A stretch of 64,000 nt of DNA. Source: Anaerolineae bacterium. Its GTDB lineage: Bacteria; Chloroflexota; Anaerolineae; 4572-78; J111. The position numbers and the translations under genes were made by a program. The stretch spans positions 158,348-222,347 of the forward strand of contig JAHDWA010000011.1 of the NCBI GenBank assembly GCA_023382535.1, given 5' to 3'. Of this stretch, positions 17,121 to 25,211 are shown one piece after another (position 1 is the first letter of the stretch; each line of letters starts with the position of its first letter). The notes beneath the pieces were generated by a model. The model saw nothing but the letters and a program-made list of their open reading frames with translations, had not been told where the DNA came from and made no database searches.

Positions 17121-17885
17121 ATGAACGGTTGGTCTGTTCTTTTTTGGCTCATTGTTTCTTTTCTCTTAATGTACCCCCTGAAACGGTGGATTACCGCGCA
17201 TGTTCAGGGGGTTGCTTTTTTGCTGACCGGCAGTCCCCAGGTGGCGATGTGGCTCTTTTGGGCGCTGTTTCTGCCCGGAACCGTGCTGCACGAGATCAGT
17301 CACTGGCTCACCGCCTTTTTGTTAGGGGTTAAAACGGGCCGTTTTACCCTCTGGCCGCATATGAAAAAGAGCGGTGAGCTGCAAATGGGTTCGGTGCAGG
17401 TAGAGCTAAGTGACCCCTTCCGCCACAGCCTGATTGGCCTGGCCCCGCTCCTGTTCGGCACCTTGGCTGTCCTATTGATTGGGCAGGGCCGGCTGGCGTT
17501 GGACCGGCTGGGCGCGGCGTTCGGCAGCGGCGACCTGGAAGTCATCGGGCAGGCCGTTGGCCAGATTCTGAGCGTACCCGACGTTTGGCTCTGGGTTTAC
17601 CTCATCTTTGCCATTTCCAATGCCATGCTACCCAGCGCCTCCGACCGTGAGTCCTGGCGAACCGTCCTTATCTACCTGGCCCTCGCCCTGATGTTGACCG
17701 TTGGCCTGGGCCTCAACCCCAGCGTCCCCCCCGAATTACAGAACTTTGGCCTGGCTGTGATTGCCTATCTTCTCTTCGCCTTCGTCATCACCATTGCCGT
17801 GGACCTGTTTTTCATCCTCCTCATTGCCTCCACCGAAACCGTCTTTACCTGGATGCTGGGCCGGCGGGTGCAGTATAACCGTTAA
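17121..17885 (+). CDS. Membrane protein with HExxH motif (M50-like)
   Basis: About 254 residues, with hydrophobic segments near 5-25, 35-60, 110-130, 155-175, 185-205 and 215-240. LHEISHWLTAFLLGVKTGRF contains HEISH, a zinc-protease HExxH, in a helix next to a membrane segment, as in site-2 protease-like M50 proteins. A second-motif LDG was not found, so peptidase activity is uncertain. The ATG at 17121 was chosen because an upstream GTG (17070) would lie inside the tpiA hairpin; no clear ribosome-binding site is seen. The leader has ACGTTC iterations (17090-17118). Substrate unknown. Confidence 0.65.
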   Translation: MNGWSVLFWLIVSFLLMYPLKRWITAHVQGVAFLLTGSPQVAMWLFWALFLPGTVLHEISHWLTAFLLGVKTGRFTLWPHMKKSGELQMGSVQVELSDPFRHSLIGLAPLLFGTLAVLLIGQGRLALDRLGAAFGSGDLEVIGQAVGQILSVPDVWLWVYLIFAISNAMLPSASDRESWRTVLIYLALALMLTVGLGLNPSVPPELQNFGLAVIAYLLFAFVITIAVDLFFILLIASTETVFTWMLGRRVQYNR

Positions 17886-17910
17886 GCAGCAAAATACAAC
17901 AAAACGATGA

Positions 17911-17940
17911 TTGACAAACCGGCTTACCATGCGCTATAAT
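17911..17940 (+). promoter_or_regulatory. Consensus sigma-70-type promoter of the acetyltransferase leader
   Basis: TTGACA (17911-17916), an 18-nt spacer and TATAAT (17935-17940): both hexamers are perfect. Transcription should start near 17947, giving a leader of about 315 nt before the acetyltransferase start at 18261. It is one of the strongest promoters in the window. Confidence 0.85.
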
Positions 17941-17973
17941 CACCCTATCACTGGTCAACTGGAGATGCACTCA

Positions 17974-18063
17974 ATGTTCAATATGGCTTTGATCAACTCA
18001 CCTGCGGGTGTTGGCGGCGGAGTGACCGCCGGGCCATATCGTAGTGCGTCTATCGCCTTTTAG
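17974..18063 (+). CDS. 29-codon leader ORF upstream of tandem terminators
   Basis: ATG at 17974 is preceded by GGAG at 17961-17964 (9-nt gap) and ends in TAG at 18063. The peptide begins MFNMALINSPAG, has a Gly/Val-rich centre and ends PYRSASIAF. It has no run of one amino acid, so classical amino-acid attenuation is not suggested. It starts about 27 nt after the predicted transcription start and ends 22 nt before the first terminator arm. A short hairpin (GGCGG with CCGCC) lies inside it. I infer a regulatory leader peptide, possibly sensing ribosome stalling. It could instead be a free-standing small protein gene. Confidence 0.6.
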   Translation: MFNMALINSPAGVGGGVTAGPYRSASIAF

Positions 18064-18085
18064 TTGTTAAGTTAAATTACAACCC

Positions 18086-18120
18086 AGCCGCGAGCGCCCT
18101 ACGCCTCGCGGCTTTTTGTT
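18086..18120 (+). terminator. Leader terminator 1
   Basis: AGCCGCGAG (18086-18094) pairs perfectly with CTCGCGGCT (18105-18113); a 10-nt loop and TTTTTGTTT follow. It is a clear intrinsic terminator located between a consensus promoter and the gene it would serve. Confidence 0.85.
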
Positions 18121-18156
18121 TGAGAAGATACATTTTTAGGCACATCCCCCTTGAAC

Positions 18157-18187
18157 AAGCCGCGACCCCAACCTCGCGGCTTTTTTA
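18157..18187 (+). terminator. Leader terminator 2
   Basis: AAGCCGCGA (18157-18165) pairs perfectly with TCGCGGCTT (18174-18182); 8-nt loop, T-tract 18181-18186. Its 5' arm is also the exact complement of the 3' arm of terminator 1 (18106-18114). That 9-bp pairing would open both terminators at once. Confidence 0.85.
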
Positions 18188-18260
18188 TTGCCAGACAGGC
18201 AGCAGCCACGCTCTTTTGAGAGAGCTGGTCAATCTAAAATTCAAAACCAGGAGGGAATTT

Positions 18261-19607
18261 ATGCCTATACCGAGTGACACCATAAACCTACCCAAAGACC
18301 TGGGCGATGGTCTCGTTCTTCGCCGGGCCACGCTGGCCGACACCGAGGCCGTGGCTGCCTTGAACGCCCGCATTCTGGCCGAGGAAAACGAGCCGCCCGA
18401 GGTCTTTGAAGCCTGGACGCGCGACCTGATGTCGGGCCGCCACCCGACCAACACCGCGGCTGATTTTATCGTGGTCGAAGATACCCGGACGGCCCAAGTT
18501 GTCAGCTCGGCCTGCCTTATTCCCCAGGTCTGGCAATATGAGGACATTCCTTTTGGGGTGGGGCGGCCGGAGCTGGTGGTGACCGATCCGGCCTATCGCC
18601 GCCGGGGATTGGTGCGGACCATTTTTGGAGCGCTCCATGCTCTCAGCGCCGCCCAGGGCCACCTGGTCCAGGGCATCACTGGTATCCCCTGGTTCTACCG
18701 CCAGTTTGGTTACGAATATGCCCTGCCGCTGATGGGCATGCGCCTCCTTAACCTGTCCGAGGTGCCCGTCTTGAAAGAAGACGAAACAGAGCTGTTCCAG
18801 GTCCGCCCGGCCGTTGAGGCTGACATCCCGGCGCTGCTGCCTCTCTACCAACGCCAGTGCGCCGGCAAGCTGGTCACCACTCACATTGACGAGACCCGTT
18901 GGCGCTACGACTTAACCGGCCACAGTCCCAACTCGCTTGCCGGGATCCGTGTCTTTTGTATGCTCGACCAAAATGAAATGGTTGTCGGCTACTTTTCCAC
19001 CGGCCTCTTGCCCTGGCATGGCCGCTTGACGGTCTGGGAAATCACCACGGCAGCAGGCATTTCCTTACGAGCCGTGCTGCCCAGTGTAACTCGTGCTCTG
19101 AAAACCCAGGCAGAAACCTTCTCGGCCAGCCCCGGAGAACAAAATATTACCGGGCTGCGTTTTGCTTTGGGTGAAGCGCATCCCTTGTACGAAGCCTTTG
19201 ACGCCAAATTAGGGCCATTTCAGAAACCCTATGCCTGGTACGTTCGCGTGGCCGATGTCCCGGACTTTATCCGCCGCATTGCCCCCGCCCTGGAACGGCG
19301 GCTGGCCGATTCGGTGATGAGCGGCTACAGCGGCGAGTTAAAAATGAGCTTCTACCGGGGCGGCCTGCGCCTGGGCTTTGAGCGAGGCCGGCTGAGCGAA
19401 GCCGCCGACTGGCAGCCCCCCGACAGTGACCATTCGTGGGATGGCGCCGGCTTCCCACCTCTCGTCTTTTTGCAACTGCTGTTCGGCTACCGCTCTCTGA
19501 GTGAACTGCACTATGCCTTTGCCGACTGCTGGGCCGATGAAGAGCCAACCTTGTTACTCAATGCTCTCTTCCCCAAGAAGGTCTCGCTGGTTTTTCCTTT
19601 GGGGTGA
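18261..19607 (+). CDS. Eis-like tandem GNAT N-acetyltransferase
   Basis: 448 residues from ATG 18261, chosen because AGGAGG lies 6 nt upstream; the frame extends back to a TTG inside terminator 1, which is unlikely. Residues about 20-150 form a GNAT domain with the acetyl-CoA loop YRRRGLVRTIF. A second GNAT-like domain (about 180-300) and a C-terminal sterol-carrier-like domain (about 310-445, with LKMSFYRGGLRLGF) follow. This three-part layout is that of Eis, which acetylates aminoglycosides and other amines, so the likely role is N-acetylation of a drug or small amine. Substrate is not proven. An ABC-F gene follows by 95 nt. The attenuator-like leader suggests inducible expression. Confidence 0.75.
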   Translation: MPIPSDTINLPKDLGDGLVLRRATLADTEAVAALNARILAEENEPPEVFEAWTRDLMSGRHPTNTAADFIVVEDTRTAQVVSSACLIPQVWQYEDIPFGVGRPELVVTDPAYRRRGLVRTIFGALHALSAAQGHLVQGITGIPWFYRQFGYEYALPLMGMRLLNLSEVPVLKEDETELFQVRPAVEADIPALLPLYQRQCAGKLVTTHIDETRWRYDLTGHSPNSLAGIRVFCMLDQNEMVVGYFSTGLLPWHGRLTVWEITTAAGISLRAVLPSVTRALKTQAETFSASPGEQNITGLRFALGEAHPLYEAFDAKLGPFQKPYAWYVRVADVPDFIRRIAPALERRLADSVMSGYSGELKMSFYRGGLRLGFERGRLSEAADWQPPDSDHSWDGAGFPPLVFLQLLFGYRSLSELHYAFADCWADEEPTLLLNALFPKKVSLVFPLG

Positions 19608-19611
19608 AAAC

Positions 19612-19670
19612 GACCGCCGACGGCTGGTCGCCAATCTATGACGGCGGTCGCTGGTCTGCGGTCGGCGGTC
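19612..19670. repeat. Intergenic inverted repeat, ACCGCCGAC family
   Basis: GACCGCCGAC (19612-19621) pairs with GTCGGCGGTC (19661-19670); inside are further GGCGGTCG-like iterations. It fills the gap between the acetyltransferase and ABC-F genes. The related motif ACCGCCGA recurs at 34101-34108. It may attenuate read-through into the ABC-F gene. Confidence 0.6.
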
Positions 19671-19702
19671 ATTAATTATTACTTTAATCACAGAGGTGAG
19701 TC

Positions 19703-21370
19703 ATGCTTTACGTCACCAAACTATCAAAAAGCTACGGTCCCGAAACCATCCTGACCGACGTCTCGTTCATCATCAATCCGGGCGAGCGGGTGGGCCTGGT
19801 CGGGCCAAACGGCTCCGGCAAGACTACCTTGCTGCGGGTTATCACCGGCCTGGAGCCGGCCGACAGCGGCGGGGTGCGTTTCGACCCGCCGGACCTGTCG
19901 CCGGGCTACCTGACCCAGGCCTTGGTTTTTGAACCGGGTGAGACGGTCCAGGCGGCTCTGTCCCGCCTGACCGCCGCTCACAGCCAAGCCTGGACCGACT
20001 TGCAGGAGTTGGCCGCGGCAATGGCCGCTTCACCGGGCGGAGATCACCTCTCAACCTTGACCAAAGCTTACGCCGAAGCCGAGTCACGCTTTGAGGCGGC
20101 CGGGGGGTACCCGTTAGAGGCCCGGTTGGAGGCAGTGCTGACCGGATTAAGTCTGGCCGACGTCCCACGCGGCCTGCCGGTAGAGCGCTTGAGTGGCGGG
20201 CAAAAAACCCGGCTGGGCCTGGCCGGACTGCTGATCCAGCAGCCGCGCCTGCTTCTGCTGGACGAGCCGACCAATCACCTGGACATTGACGCCCTGACCT
20301 GGCTGGAACGCTGGCTGGCCGATTATGACGGCGCCGCCCTGATTGTCTCGCACGACCGGGCCTTTTTGGATGCGACCACCAGCCGCACCCTGCTGCTTGA
20401 CCTGGCGACTCACACCCTGCGCGATTTCGCCGGGAACTACACGGCCGCAGTTGAAACCATCGCCCGCGAACGGGAGCAGCAGTGGCAAGCTTACAGCGAC
20501 CAGCAGGAGGAGATCTTGCGCCTGCAAAATGCGGCCCGGCAGTTACGCGGCCTGGCCAAATTCAAGCGAGGCGGCAAAACCGACCGGGACAACGACAAGT
20601 TTGCCAAAGCTTTCTTTGCCAACCGCAGCATCGGCACCGTTAGCCGGGCCAAGCACATCGAGCAGCGGCTGGAGCGGCTGCTGGCCGAAGAACGGGTGGA
20701 CAAGCCGGGCCGCCAGTGGCAGCTCAAGCTGAATTTTGCCGGCGATGCCGGCGGCGCACGCCAGGTGTTGAGCCTGGAGAATGTCGGCATGGCTTTTGGC
20801 AGCCGCCCTTTGTTTAGCGGGATCAACCTGACCCTGACCCACGGCCAGAGAGTCGCCCTAGTCGGCCCCAACGGCGAGGGCAAAACGACCCTACTGCGGC
20901 TCATCGCTGGCGAGCTGGCCCCGACGAGCGGCCAGATTCGCCTGGGCAGCGGGGTCAAGCTGGGCTACTTTGCCCAGGAGCAGGAACGTTTGGACCCGGC
21001 CAGCACGCCCTACGACACCATCCGGGCAGTAGCGGCTAATATGAGTCAAACAGAAATCCGTAGTTTTCTGCACTTCTTCCTCTTTGCCGGCGATGATGCC
21101 TTTGTACCGGTAGCTAACCTCAGTTATGGCGAGCGGGCGCGGTTGATGCTGGCACTGCTAGTCGCCGAGGGCTGCAACTTTTTGCTCCTGGACGAGCCGG
21201 TCAATCACCTCGATATCCCCAGCCGGGAGCGGTTTGAAGAGGCCCTCGCCCAGTTTCCCGGTACCCTCCTGGCCGTGGTCCATGACCGGGCCTTCATTCG
21301 CCGGGTAGCTACCCAGGTCTGGGAGATGCGGCAAGGGCAGGTAAAGGAACGGCGGGATTTTACCGGTTGA
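19703..21370 (+). CDS. ABC-F family ATPase
   Basis: 555 residues with two fused ABC domains and no membrane segments, as in ABC-F translation factors and antibiotic ribosome-protection proteins. Domain 1: Walker A GPNGSGKTT, signature LSGGQKTRL, Walker B LLLLDEPTNHLD. A charged helical linker (about 245-315) would reach the ribosome exit site. Domain 2: Walker A GPNGEGKTT, a modified signature LSYGERARL, Walker B LLLLDEPVNHLD. AGAGGTGA precedes the ATG. Position after an Eis-like enzyme and an attenuator-like leader makes a resistance role attractive, but a housekeeping ABC-F role cannot be excluded from sequence. Confidence 0.9.
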   Translation: MLYVTKLSKSYGPETILTDVSFIINPGERVGLVGPNGSGKTTLLRVITGLEPADSGGVRFDPPDLSPGYLTQALVFEPGETVQAALSRLTAAHSQAWTDLQELAAAMAASPGGDHLSTLTKAYAEAESRFEAAGGYPLEARLEAVLTGLSLADVPRGLPVERLSGGQKTRLGLAGLLIQQPRLLLLDEPTNHLDIDALTWLERWLADYDGAALIVSHDRAFLDATTSRTLLLDLATHTLRDFAGNYTAAVETIAREREQQWQAYSDQQEEILRLQNAARQLRGLAKFKRGGKTDRDNDKFAKAFFANRSIGTVSRAKHIEQRLERLLAEERVDKPGRQWQLKLNFAGDAGGARQVLSLENVGMAFGSRPLFSGINLTLTHGQRVALVGPNGEGKTTLLRLIAGELAPTSGQIRLGSGVKLGYFAQEQERLDPASTPYDTIRAVAANMSQTEIRSFLHFFLFAGDDAFVPVANLSYGERARLMLALLVAEGCNFLLLDEPVNHLDIPSRERFEEALAQFPGTLLAVVHDRAFIRRVATQVWEMRQGQVKERRDFTG

Positions 21371-21384
21371 AGGATCACTTTTTA

Positions 21385-21413
21385 TTGACACCCCTGTTAT
21401 CTTTTGGCATAAT
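21385..21413 (+). promoter_or_regulatory. Predicted promoter of the MoaD-like gene
   Basis: TTGACA (21385-21390), a 17-nt spacer and CATAAT (21408-21413). It would begin a transcript near 21420 that covers the MoaD-like gene and probably the amidase 56 nt further on. Confidence 0.65.
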
Positions 21414-21522
21414 AGAACCAGGAAGCAGGATTTACTCCTGCCTTCATCCTCCGCCTCAACCACTTCCATCCAGGTGACTTCCCTGTTCGGTTCGACGAAT
21501 ATCGGCACATGAGGAGAAAGTG

Positions 21523-21768
21523 ATGCTTATTCGTGTCCGCTTGGGCGCCGGCCTGTCTCTCCCGCCTGGCAACTCGCGCCTGTCGGTCAGCCTGTCCGAA
21601 AACGCAACGGTGGCTGATCTTTTAGACCACCTTCGCGCCGAATACCCGACCCTCACCCCAAAAATCAACGTAGCTCTCCCGCTGGTCTCCGGCCGGCCCG
21701 TAGCCCCTTCCCACTGCCTGAGCGAGGCCCAGGAGGTGGCTCTGCTCCTCCCGGCAGCGGGAGGGTAG
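21523..21768 (+). CDS. MoaD/ThiS-family sulfur-carrier-like protein
   Basis: 81 residues from ATG 21523 (AGGAG 6 nt upstream). The fold pattern (beta-strand start MLIRVRLGAG, ATVADLLDHL helix, LLPAAGG end) is that of MoaD/ThiS ubiquitin-like carriers, and the C-terminal Gly-Gly needed for adenylation and thiocarboxylation is present. MoaD supplies sulfur to molybdopterin. No MoaE, MoeB or thiazole gene is adjacent, so the pathway is open. The amidase gene begins 56 nt downstream and may share its transcript. Confidence 0.75.
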   Translation: MLIRVRLGAGLSLPPGNSRLSVSLSENATVADLLDHLRAEYPTLTPKINVALPLVSGRPVAPSHCLSEAQEVALLLPAAGG

Positions 21769-21824
21769 GCTTAACAGGTAAGACTCAAAATTTAGAACAA
21801 ATAATACAAGGAGGTATTTTTACA

Positions 21825-23162
21825 ATGTCAGCAGAATTACAGCAAGAACAAAAAGCCAACGGGGCGGGCCGTGAAACCGTCTTTGTGGACGAGTTTGTGG
21901 ATGGCGTTCTTGATCCAAATAAACCCATGCTCGGCCCTGTCCGCGATGGCGGGCACATTATCACCAATACCGCGCCGGGCTGCTGGGGGCCGATGATTAC
22001 CCCGGCCATTCGCGGCGGCCACGAAGTTACCCGGCCCGTGGCTGTCGCCGGGGCGGAGGTGGGCGATGCCATCGCCATCCGCATTAAGAGTATCACCGTG
22101 ACATCCCTGGCGACTTCATCCGGCAACGACCAGTGGATGCAAGGCCGCTTCCTGGGCGACCCCTACATCGCCGGGCGCTGCCCCGACTGCGGCGCCCTGT
22201 ACCCGGAAACGGTGCTTAAGGGCATCGGCCCGACGGCGGTGCGCTGCGCCAAGTGCGGCGCCGACGCCACCCCCTTCACCTTTACCAATGGCTATACCAT
22301 CTTCTTCGACGACAACCGCTCGGTCGGCGTCACCCTGGGCCAGGAAGCGGCGGAAGAGATTGCCAGCAGCGCCAAACGCTACGCCGCCCTGCCGGAAAAA
22401 TCAATTCAGAACCCAATCCTGGCTTTTGCCCCGCACGACCTGGTCGGCCTGGTCGCCCGGCTGCGCCCCTTTATGGGCCAACTGGGTACTACTCCGTCAA
22501 TTCCTATACCCGATTCGCACAACGCCGGCGATTTTGGCTCCTTCCTCGTCGGCGCGCCCCACGAATATGCGATCACCGCCGAACAGCTCCAGCAGCACCG
22601 CACCGACGGCCACCTGGATATTGACGCGGTTCGAGCCGGGGCGATCATCGTTTGCCCGGTCAAAACGCCGGGCGGTGGGGTCTACCTGGGCGACATGCAC
22701 GCTTTGCAGGGGGATGGTGAAATTGCGGGGCATACCTGTGATGTTTCCGGCTCGGTCACGCTGCAAGTCCACGTCCTCAAAGGGTTGAACATTGACGGCC
22801 CGATCCTGTTCCCGGTGATCGAAGACCTGCCCTTCCTGGCACGCCCGCTGTCGGCGGAGGAAAAAGCGCGGGCGCAGGCTGTGGCTCAAGCCTGGGGGGT
22901 GAGCCAGCTCGAAGAGTCGGCGCCCCTCTCCGTCATCGGCTCCGGCCCCGACCTGAACGCGGCCACCGACAACGGCCTGGAACGGGCCGCCGTGCTGCTG
23001 GATATGACTGTGCCCGAAGTGAAAAACCGGGCCACTATCACCGGCGCGATTGAAATTGGCCGCCATCCGGGCGTGGTCCAGGTGACCTTCCGCGCCCCGC
23101 TGGACCGGCTGGAGCGCAAAGGTCTGCTGCCGTTTGTGCGGGATCAGTACGGGGTTGGGTAA
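21825..23162 (+). CDS. Acetamidase/formamidase family protein with inserted zinc ribbon
   Basis: 445 residues of the FmdA/AmdA family, which hydrolyses formamide or acetamide to ammonia and the acid. Diagnostic stretches are visible: PGCWGPMITPA, GDAIAIRI, GDMHALQGDGEIAGHTCDV. Residues 119-144 carry CPDCG and CAKCG separated by 18 residues, a zinc-ribbon-like insertion not typical of characterised formamidases. The C-terminal extension (about 340-445) is also long. AAGGAGG precedes the ATG. The substrate may differ from simple amides. It follows the MoaD-like gene and ends at a convergent hairpin. Confidence 0.8.
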   Translation: MSAELQQEQKANGAGRETVFVDEFVDGVLDPNKPMLGPVRDGGHIITNTAPGCWGPMITPAIRGGHEVTRPVAVAGAEVGDAIAIRIKSITVTSLATSSGNDQWMQGRFLGDPYIAGRCPDCGALYPETVLKGIGPTAVRCAKCGADATPFTFTNGYTIFFDDNRSVGVTLGQEAAEEIASSAKRYAALPEKSIQNPILAFAPHDLVGLVARLRPFMGQLGTTPSIPIPDSHNAGDFGSFLVGAPHEYAITAEQLQQHRTDGHLDIDAVRAGAIIVCPVKTPGGGVYLGDMHALQGDGEIAGHTCDVSGSVTLQVHVLKGLNIDGPILFPVIEDLPFLARPLSAEEKARAQAVAQAWGVSQLEESAPLSVIGSGPDLNAATDNGLERAAVLLDMTVPEVKNRATITGAIEIGRHPGVVQVTFRAPLDRLERKGLLPFVRDQYGVG

Positions 23163-23193
23163 TGGTTTTTGAGCAGTAAATTCGGTAAAGTGT

Positions 23194-23263
23194 TTGGAAG
23201 GCTGGAAGGCTGGAAGGTTGGCTAGAGCCTCTTTATCCAGTCCTCCAGCCTTCCATTCTTCCA
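23194..23263. terminator. Convergent hairpin, GGCTGGAAGG family
   Basis: Three direct copies of GGAAGGCTGGAAGG-like sequence (from 23194) face CCTCCAGCCTTCC (23242-23254) and further TTCCA copies. It lies between two convergent genes, so it can end transcripts from both sides. Related repeats are at 7861 and 30556. Confidence 0.65.
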
Positions 23264-23268
23264 GGTTA

Positions 23269-24153
23269 TTACCGATTTTGAAGAGCAAAACTCGTAGGGT
23301 TTTCAAGATCTTGTTTGATCTCTACCGGCAAAATCTCAAACTGGCCGCTGGCGAGATAGGATCGAAACTGGGACGGCACCTCGCCAGGGAGCCAATTGGG
23401 AGCGGTGGTCTCCGCGTACAGGTAGCGGACGCCAGTCGCGGGGTGGATCACCCGGCTGCCGGGTTTGTCGTCAAATCCGGCCACGCCCAGGGCGACGTGA
23501 ACGGGCAAAATGAGCAGGGCCACTTGATAATCCAGCGCGGCCAGGAGCGCCGCCGCCAGGATAGACTGGTCTTCACAGTCTCCCTTTTTCTCGACCAGCG
23601 TTTCCAGCGGGTACTTTGGGTATTCAATCAATTGGCCGGTTAACGGTGAAAGATCCTCGGTAAAGCAGATCGTCTGCTGCACAAAGGCTAGGGTATTGCA
23701 GAGCTGGTCATAGGCGCTGTAATGTTGGGCTTGAGCCAACTGGCGCAGTTGAGCGACCAGCGCCTCGATTTCCGGGATCGAGAGGGTGACATAGGTATCA
23801 AACTCATGCGGGTTCAGCTCGCGCGGACGCTGCTGATATTGAATGTAGCGCTGCTTGTTAATGGGCAGTTCCATAAAAAAGCGGCTGCCGGGCATGCGGT
23901 TTCCGAAGCCGGGACGGGAGGGAAACTCCCAGGTGTACCACTTCCACATCTCGGCGGCCAAGCTGCGTCGCCGGAGCTGATCAAAAATCTGCTGCATCAA
24001 GCCATAAAAGAGAGGCCAGGGTAATCGGCCTTTCCCGCGTGCGACCAGCCACCAACCGGCAAAGCCAGCGACGCCCAGTACCGTCGAGACGATTGCCAGA
24101 GTCAGCAAGACCATCATAAAAAGTAAGACGAGCGTAGAAAAAGTGAGGGTCAT
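23269..24153 (-). CDS. Membrane-anchored transglutaminase-like protein
   Basis: 294 residues. The N-terminus is a membrane anchor (about 4-37, LVLLFMMVLLTLAIVSTVLG). The C-terminal half matches the transglutaminase/protease-like superfamily: C193 in EKKGDCEDQS, H219 in LPVHVALGV, E248 in YLYAETTAPNW form a Cys-His-acid triad (Glu instead of the more usual Asp). The family includes peptidases and amidohydrolases; cross-linking activity is not implied. The catalytic domain could face either side of the membrane. No functional neighbour. Confidence 0.7.
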   Translation of the reverse strand: MTLTFSTLVLLFMMVLLTLAIVSTVLGVAGFAGWWLVARGKGRLPWPLFYGLMQQIFDQLRRRSLAAEMWKWYTWEFPSRPGFGNRMPGSRFFMELPINKQRYIQYQQRPRELNPHEFDTYVTLSIPEIEALVAQLRQLAQAQHYSAYDQLCNTLAFVQQTICFTEDLSPLTGQLIEYPKYPLETLVEKKGDCEDQSILAAALLAALDYQVALLILPVHVALGVAGFDDKPGSRVIHPATGVRYLYAETTAPNWLPGEVPSQFRSYLASGQFEILPVEIKQDLENPTSFALQNR

Positions 24154-24304
24154 AGCAGTGCTGCCAGATACGCCAAAAATCTCTTAACAGGTTGCCTTGT
24201 TACCAGGATGATACCCCTAACTCGCTACGAAAAGATTGTAACCACACTGCAAGAAACTGTAAATGGCCCTTTAGTAGCAAATAGGAAGGTCACTTGAGAT
24301 ATAA

Positions 24305-24334
24305 TTGACAACGCTCCGATGCGTTTGCTATACT
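24305..24334 (+). promoter_or_regulatory. Predicted promoter of the UPF0173 gene
   Basis: TTGACA (24305-24310), an 18-nt spacer and TATACT (24329-24334). The hairpin at 24348-24379 follows at once, so the mRNA 5' end would be folded. Confidence 0.65.
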
Positions 24335-24347
24335 TCTTAACCTGATA

Positions 24348-24379
24348 CGTGTTGCGTGTTCCGTTATTTACGCAACACG
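24348..24379. repeat. Inverted repeat in 5' leader, TTGCGTGTTCCGTT family
   Basis: CGTGTTGCGT (24348-24357) pairs exactly with ACGCAACACG (24370-24379). The stretch TTGCGTGTTCCGTTA of its arm and loop recurs at about 25152, showing a common origin. It lies between a predicted promoter and the ribosome-binding site, so it is not simply a gene-end terminator. Confidence 0.7.
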
Positions 24380-24431
24380 CACGGGTATATTATTAAGTCT
24401 TATCTGACATCTTATATAAGGAGGCATCACG

Positions 24432-25121
24432 ATGACAATCAAATATACCTGGCTGGGTCACGGGACACAGGCGTTGGAAATCGGCGGCAAACATCTGGTA
24501 GTTGACCCGTTTTTCACCAGCAACCCGGCTGCCCCGGTTAAGGCTGACGCGGTGCAGGCCGATTATATCCTGGTTTCGCACGGCCATTTTGATCACATCG
24601 AAGATTTGGTCGGGCTGGCCAAGCGCACCGGGGCGACGGTCGTTTCCAATTTTGAGATTGTCAACTGGCTGCAGCGCCAGGGGGTGGCCGAAGATAAGAC
24701 TCATGCTCATCACATCGGCGGCGGCTTCAATTATGATTTTGGTTACGTTAAACTGACCATTGCCCACCACGGCTCCGGCCTGCCCGATGGCAGTGAAGGC
24801 GGCAACCCCGCCGGCTTTTTGATTACGGCTGAGGGCAAAAAGATTTATCTAACCTGCGATACCGGCCTCTTTGAAACCATGCGCTTGTACGGCGAGGAAG
24901 GCATTGATCTGCTGATCCTGCCCATCGGCGACAACTTCACCATGGGGCCGGATGACGCCCTGCGGGCGGTCAAACTGATCAAGCCTAAATTGGCCGTGCC
25001 GACTCACTACAACACCTGGCCGCTGATCGCCCAGGATGCCAACGCTTGGGCCAAACGGGTCGAAGCCGAGACGCAGACAAAGGTGCGGGTGCTTTCTCCG
25101 GGAGAGTCAGTGGTGTTGTGA
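24432..25121 (+). CDS. UPF0173-family metallo-beta-lactamase-fold hydrolase
   Basis: 229 residues, typical of the YtkL/UPF0173 group. HGHFDH at 50-55 binds two metal ions, and further ligands are in HHGSGLPDGSEGGNPAG, CDTGLF and PTHYNTWP. The substrate of this widespread cytoplasmic family is not known. AAGGAGG lies 8 nt before ATG. Confidence 0.88.
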   Translation: MTIKYTWLGHGTQALEIGGKHLVVDPFFTSNPAAPVKADAVQADYILVSHGHFDHIEDLVGLAKRTGATVVSNFEIVNWLQRQGVAEDKTHAHHIGGGFNYDFGYVKLTIAHHGSGLPDGSEGGNPAGFLITAEGKKIYLTCDTGLFETMRLYGEEGIDLLILPIGDNFTMGPDDALRAVKLIKPKLAVPTHYNTWPLIAQDANAWAKRVEAETQTKVRVLSPGESVVL

Positions 25122-25140
25122 GCGGTTTTGCTAACAGTTG

Positions 25141-25195
25141 CGTGGTGCGTATTGCGTGTTCCGTTAAAAAATTGCCCGACGCCCCACGCACCACG
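25141..25195. terminator. Convergent hairpin with T-tract, GCGT family
   Basis: CGTGGTGCGT (25141-25150) pairs exactly with ACGCACCACG (25186-25195), followed by TTTTATATTT. It ends the UPF0173 transcript. The loop contains ATTGCGTGTTCCGTTA, shared with the hairpin at 24348. Confidence 0.75.
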
Positions 25196-25211
25196 TTTTA
25201 TATTTCCCATT

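Noticed and set aside
18120..18260. Extended acetyltransferase start at TTG 18120
   Set aside because: The extension begins inside terminator 1 and runs through terminator 2, with no ribosome-binding site; ATG 18261 has AGGAGG.
24154..24431. Riboswitch upstream of the UPF0173 gene
   Set aside because: Only the repeat-family hairpin is visible; no known aptamer pattern was recognised.
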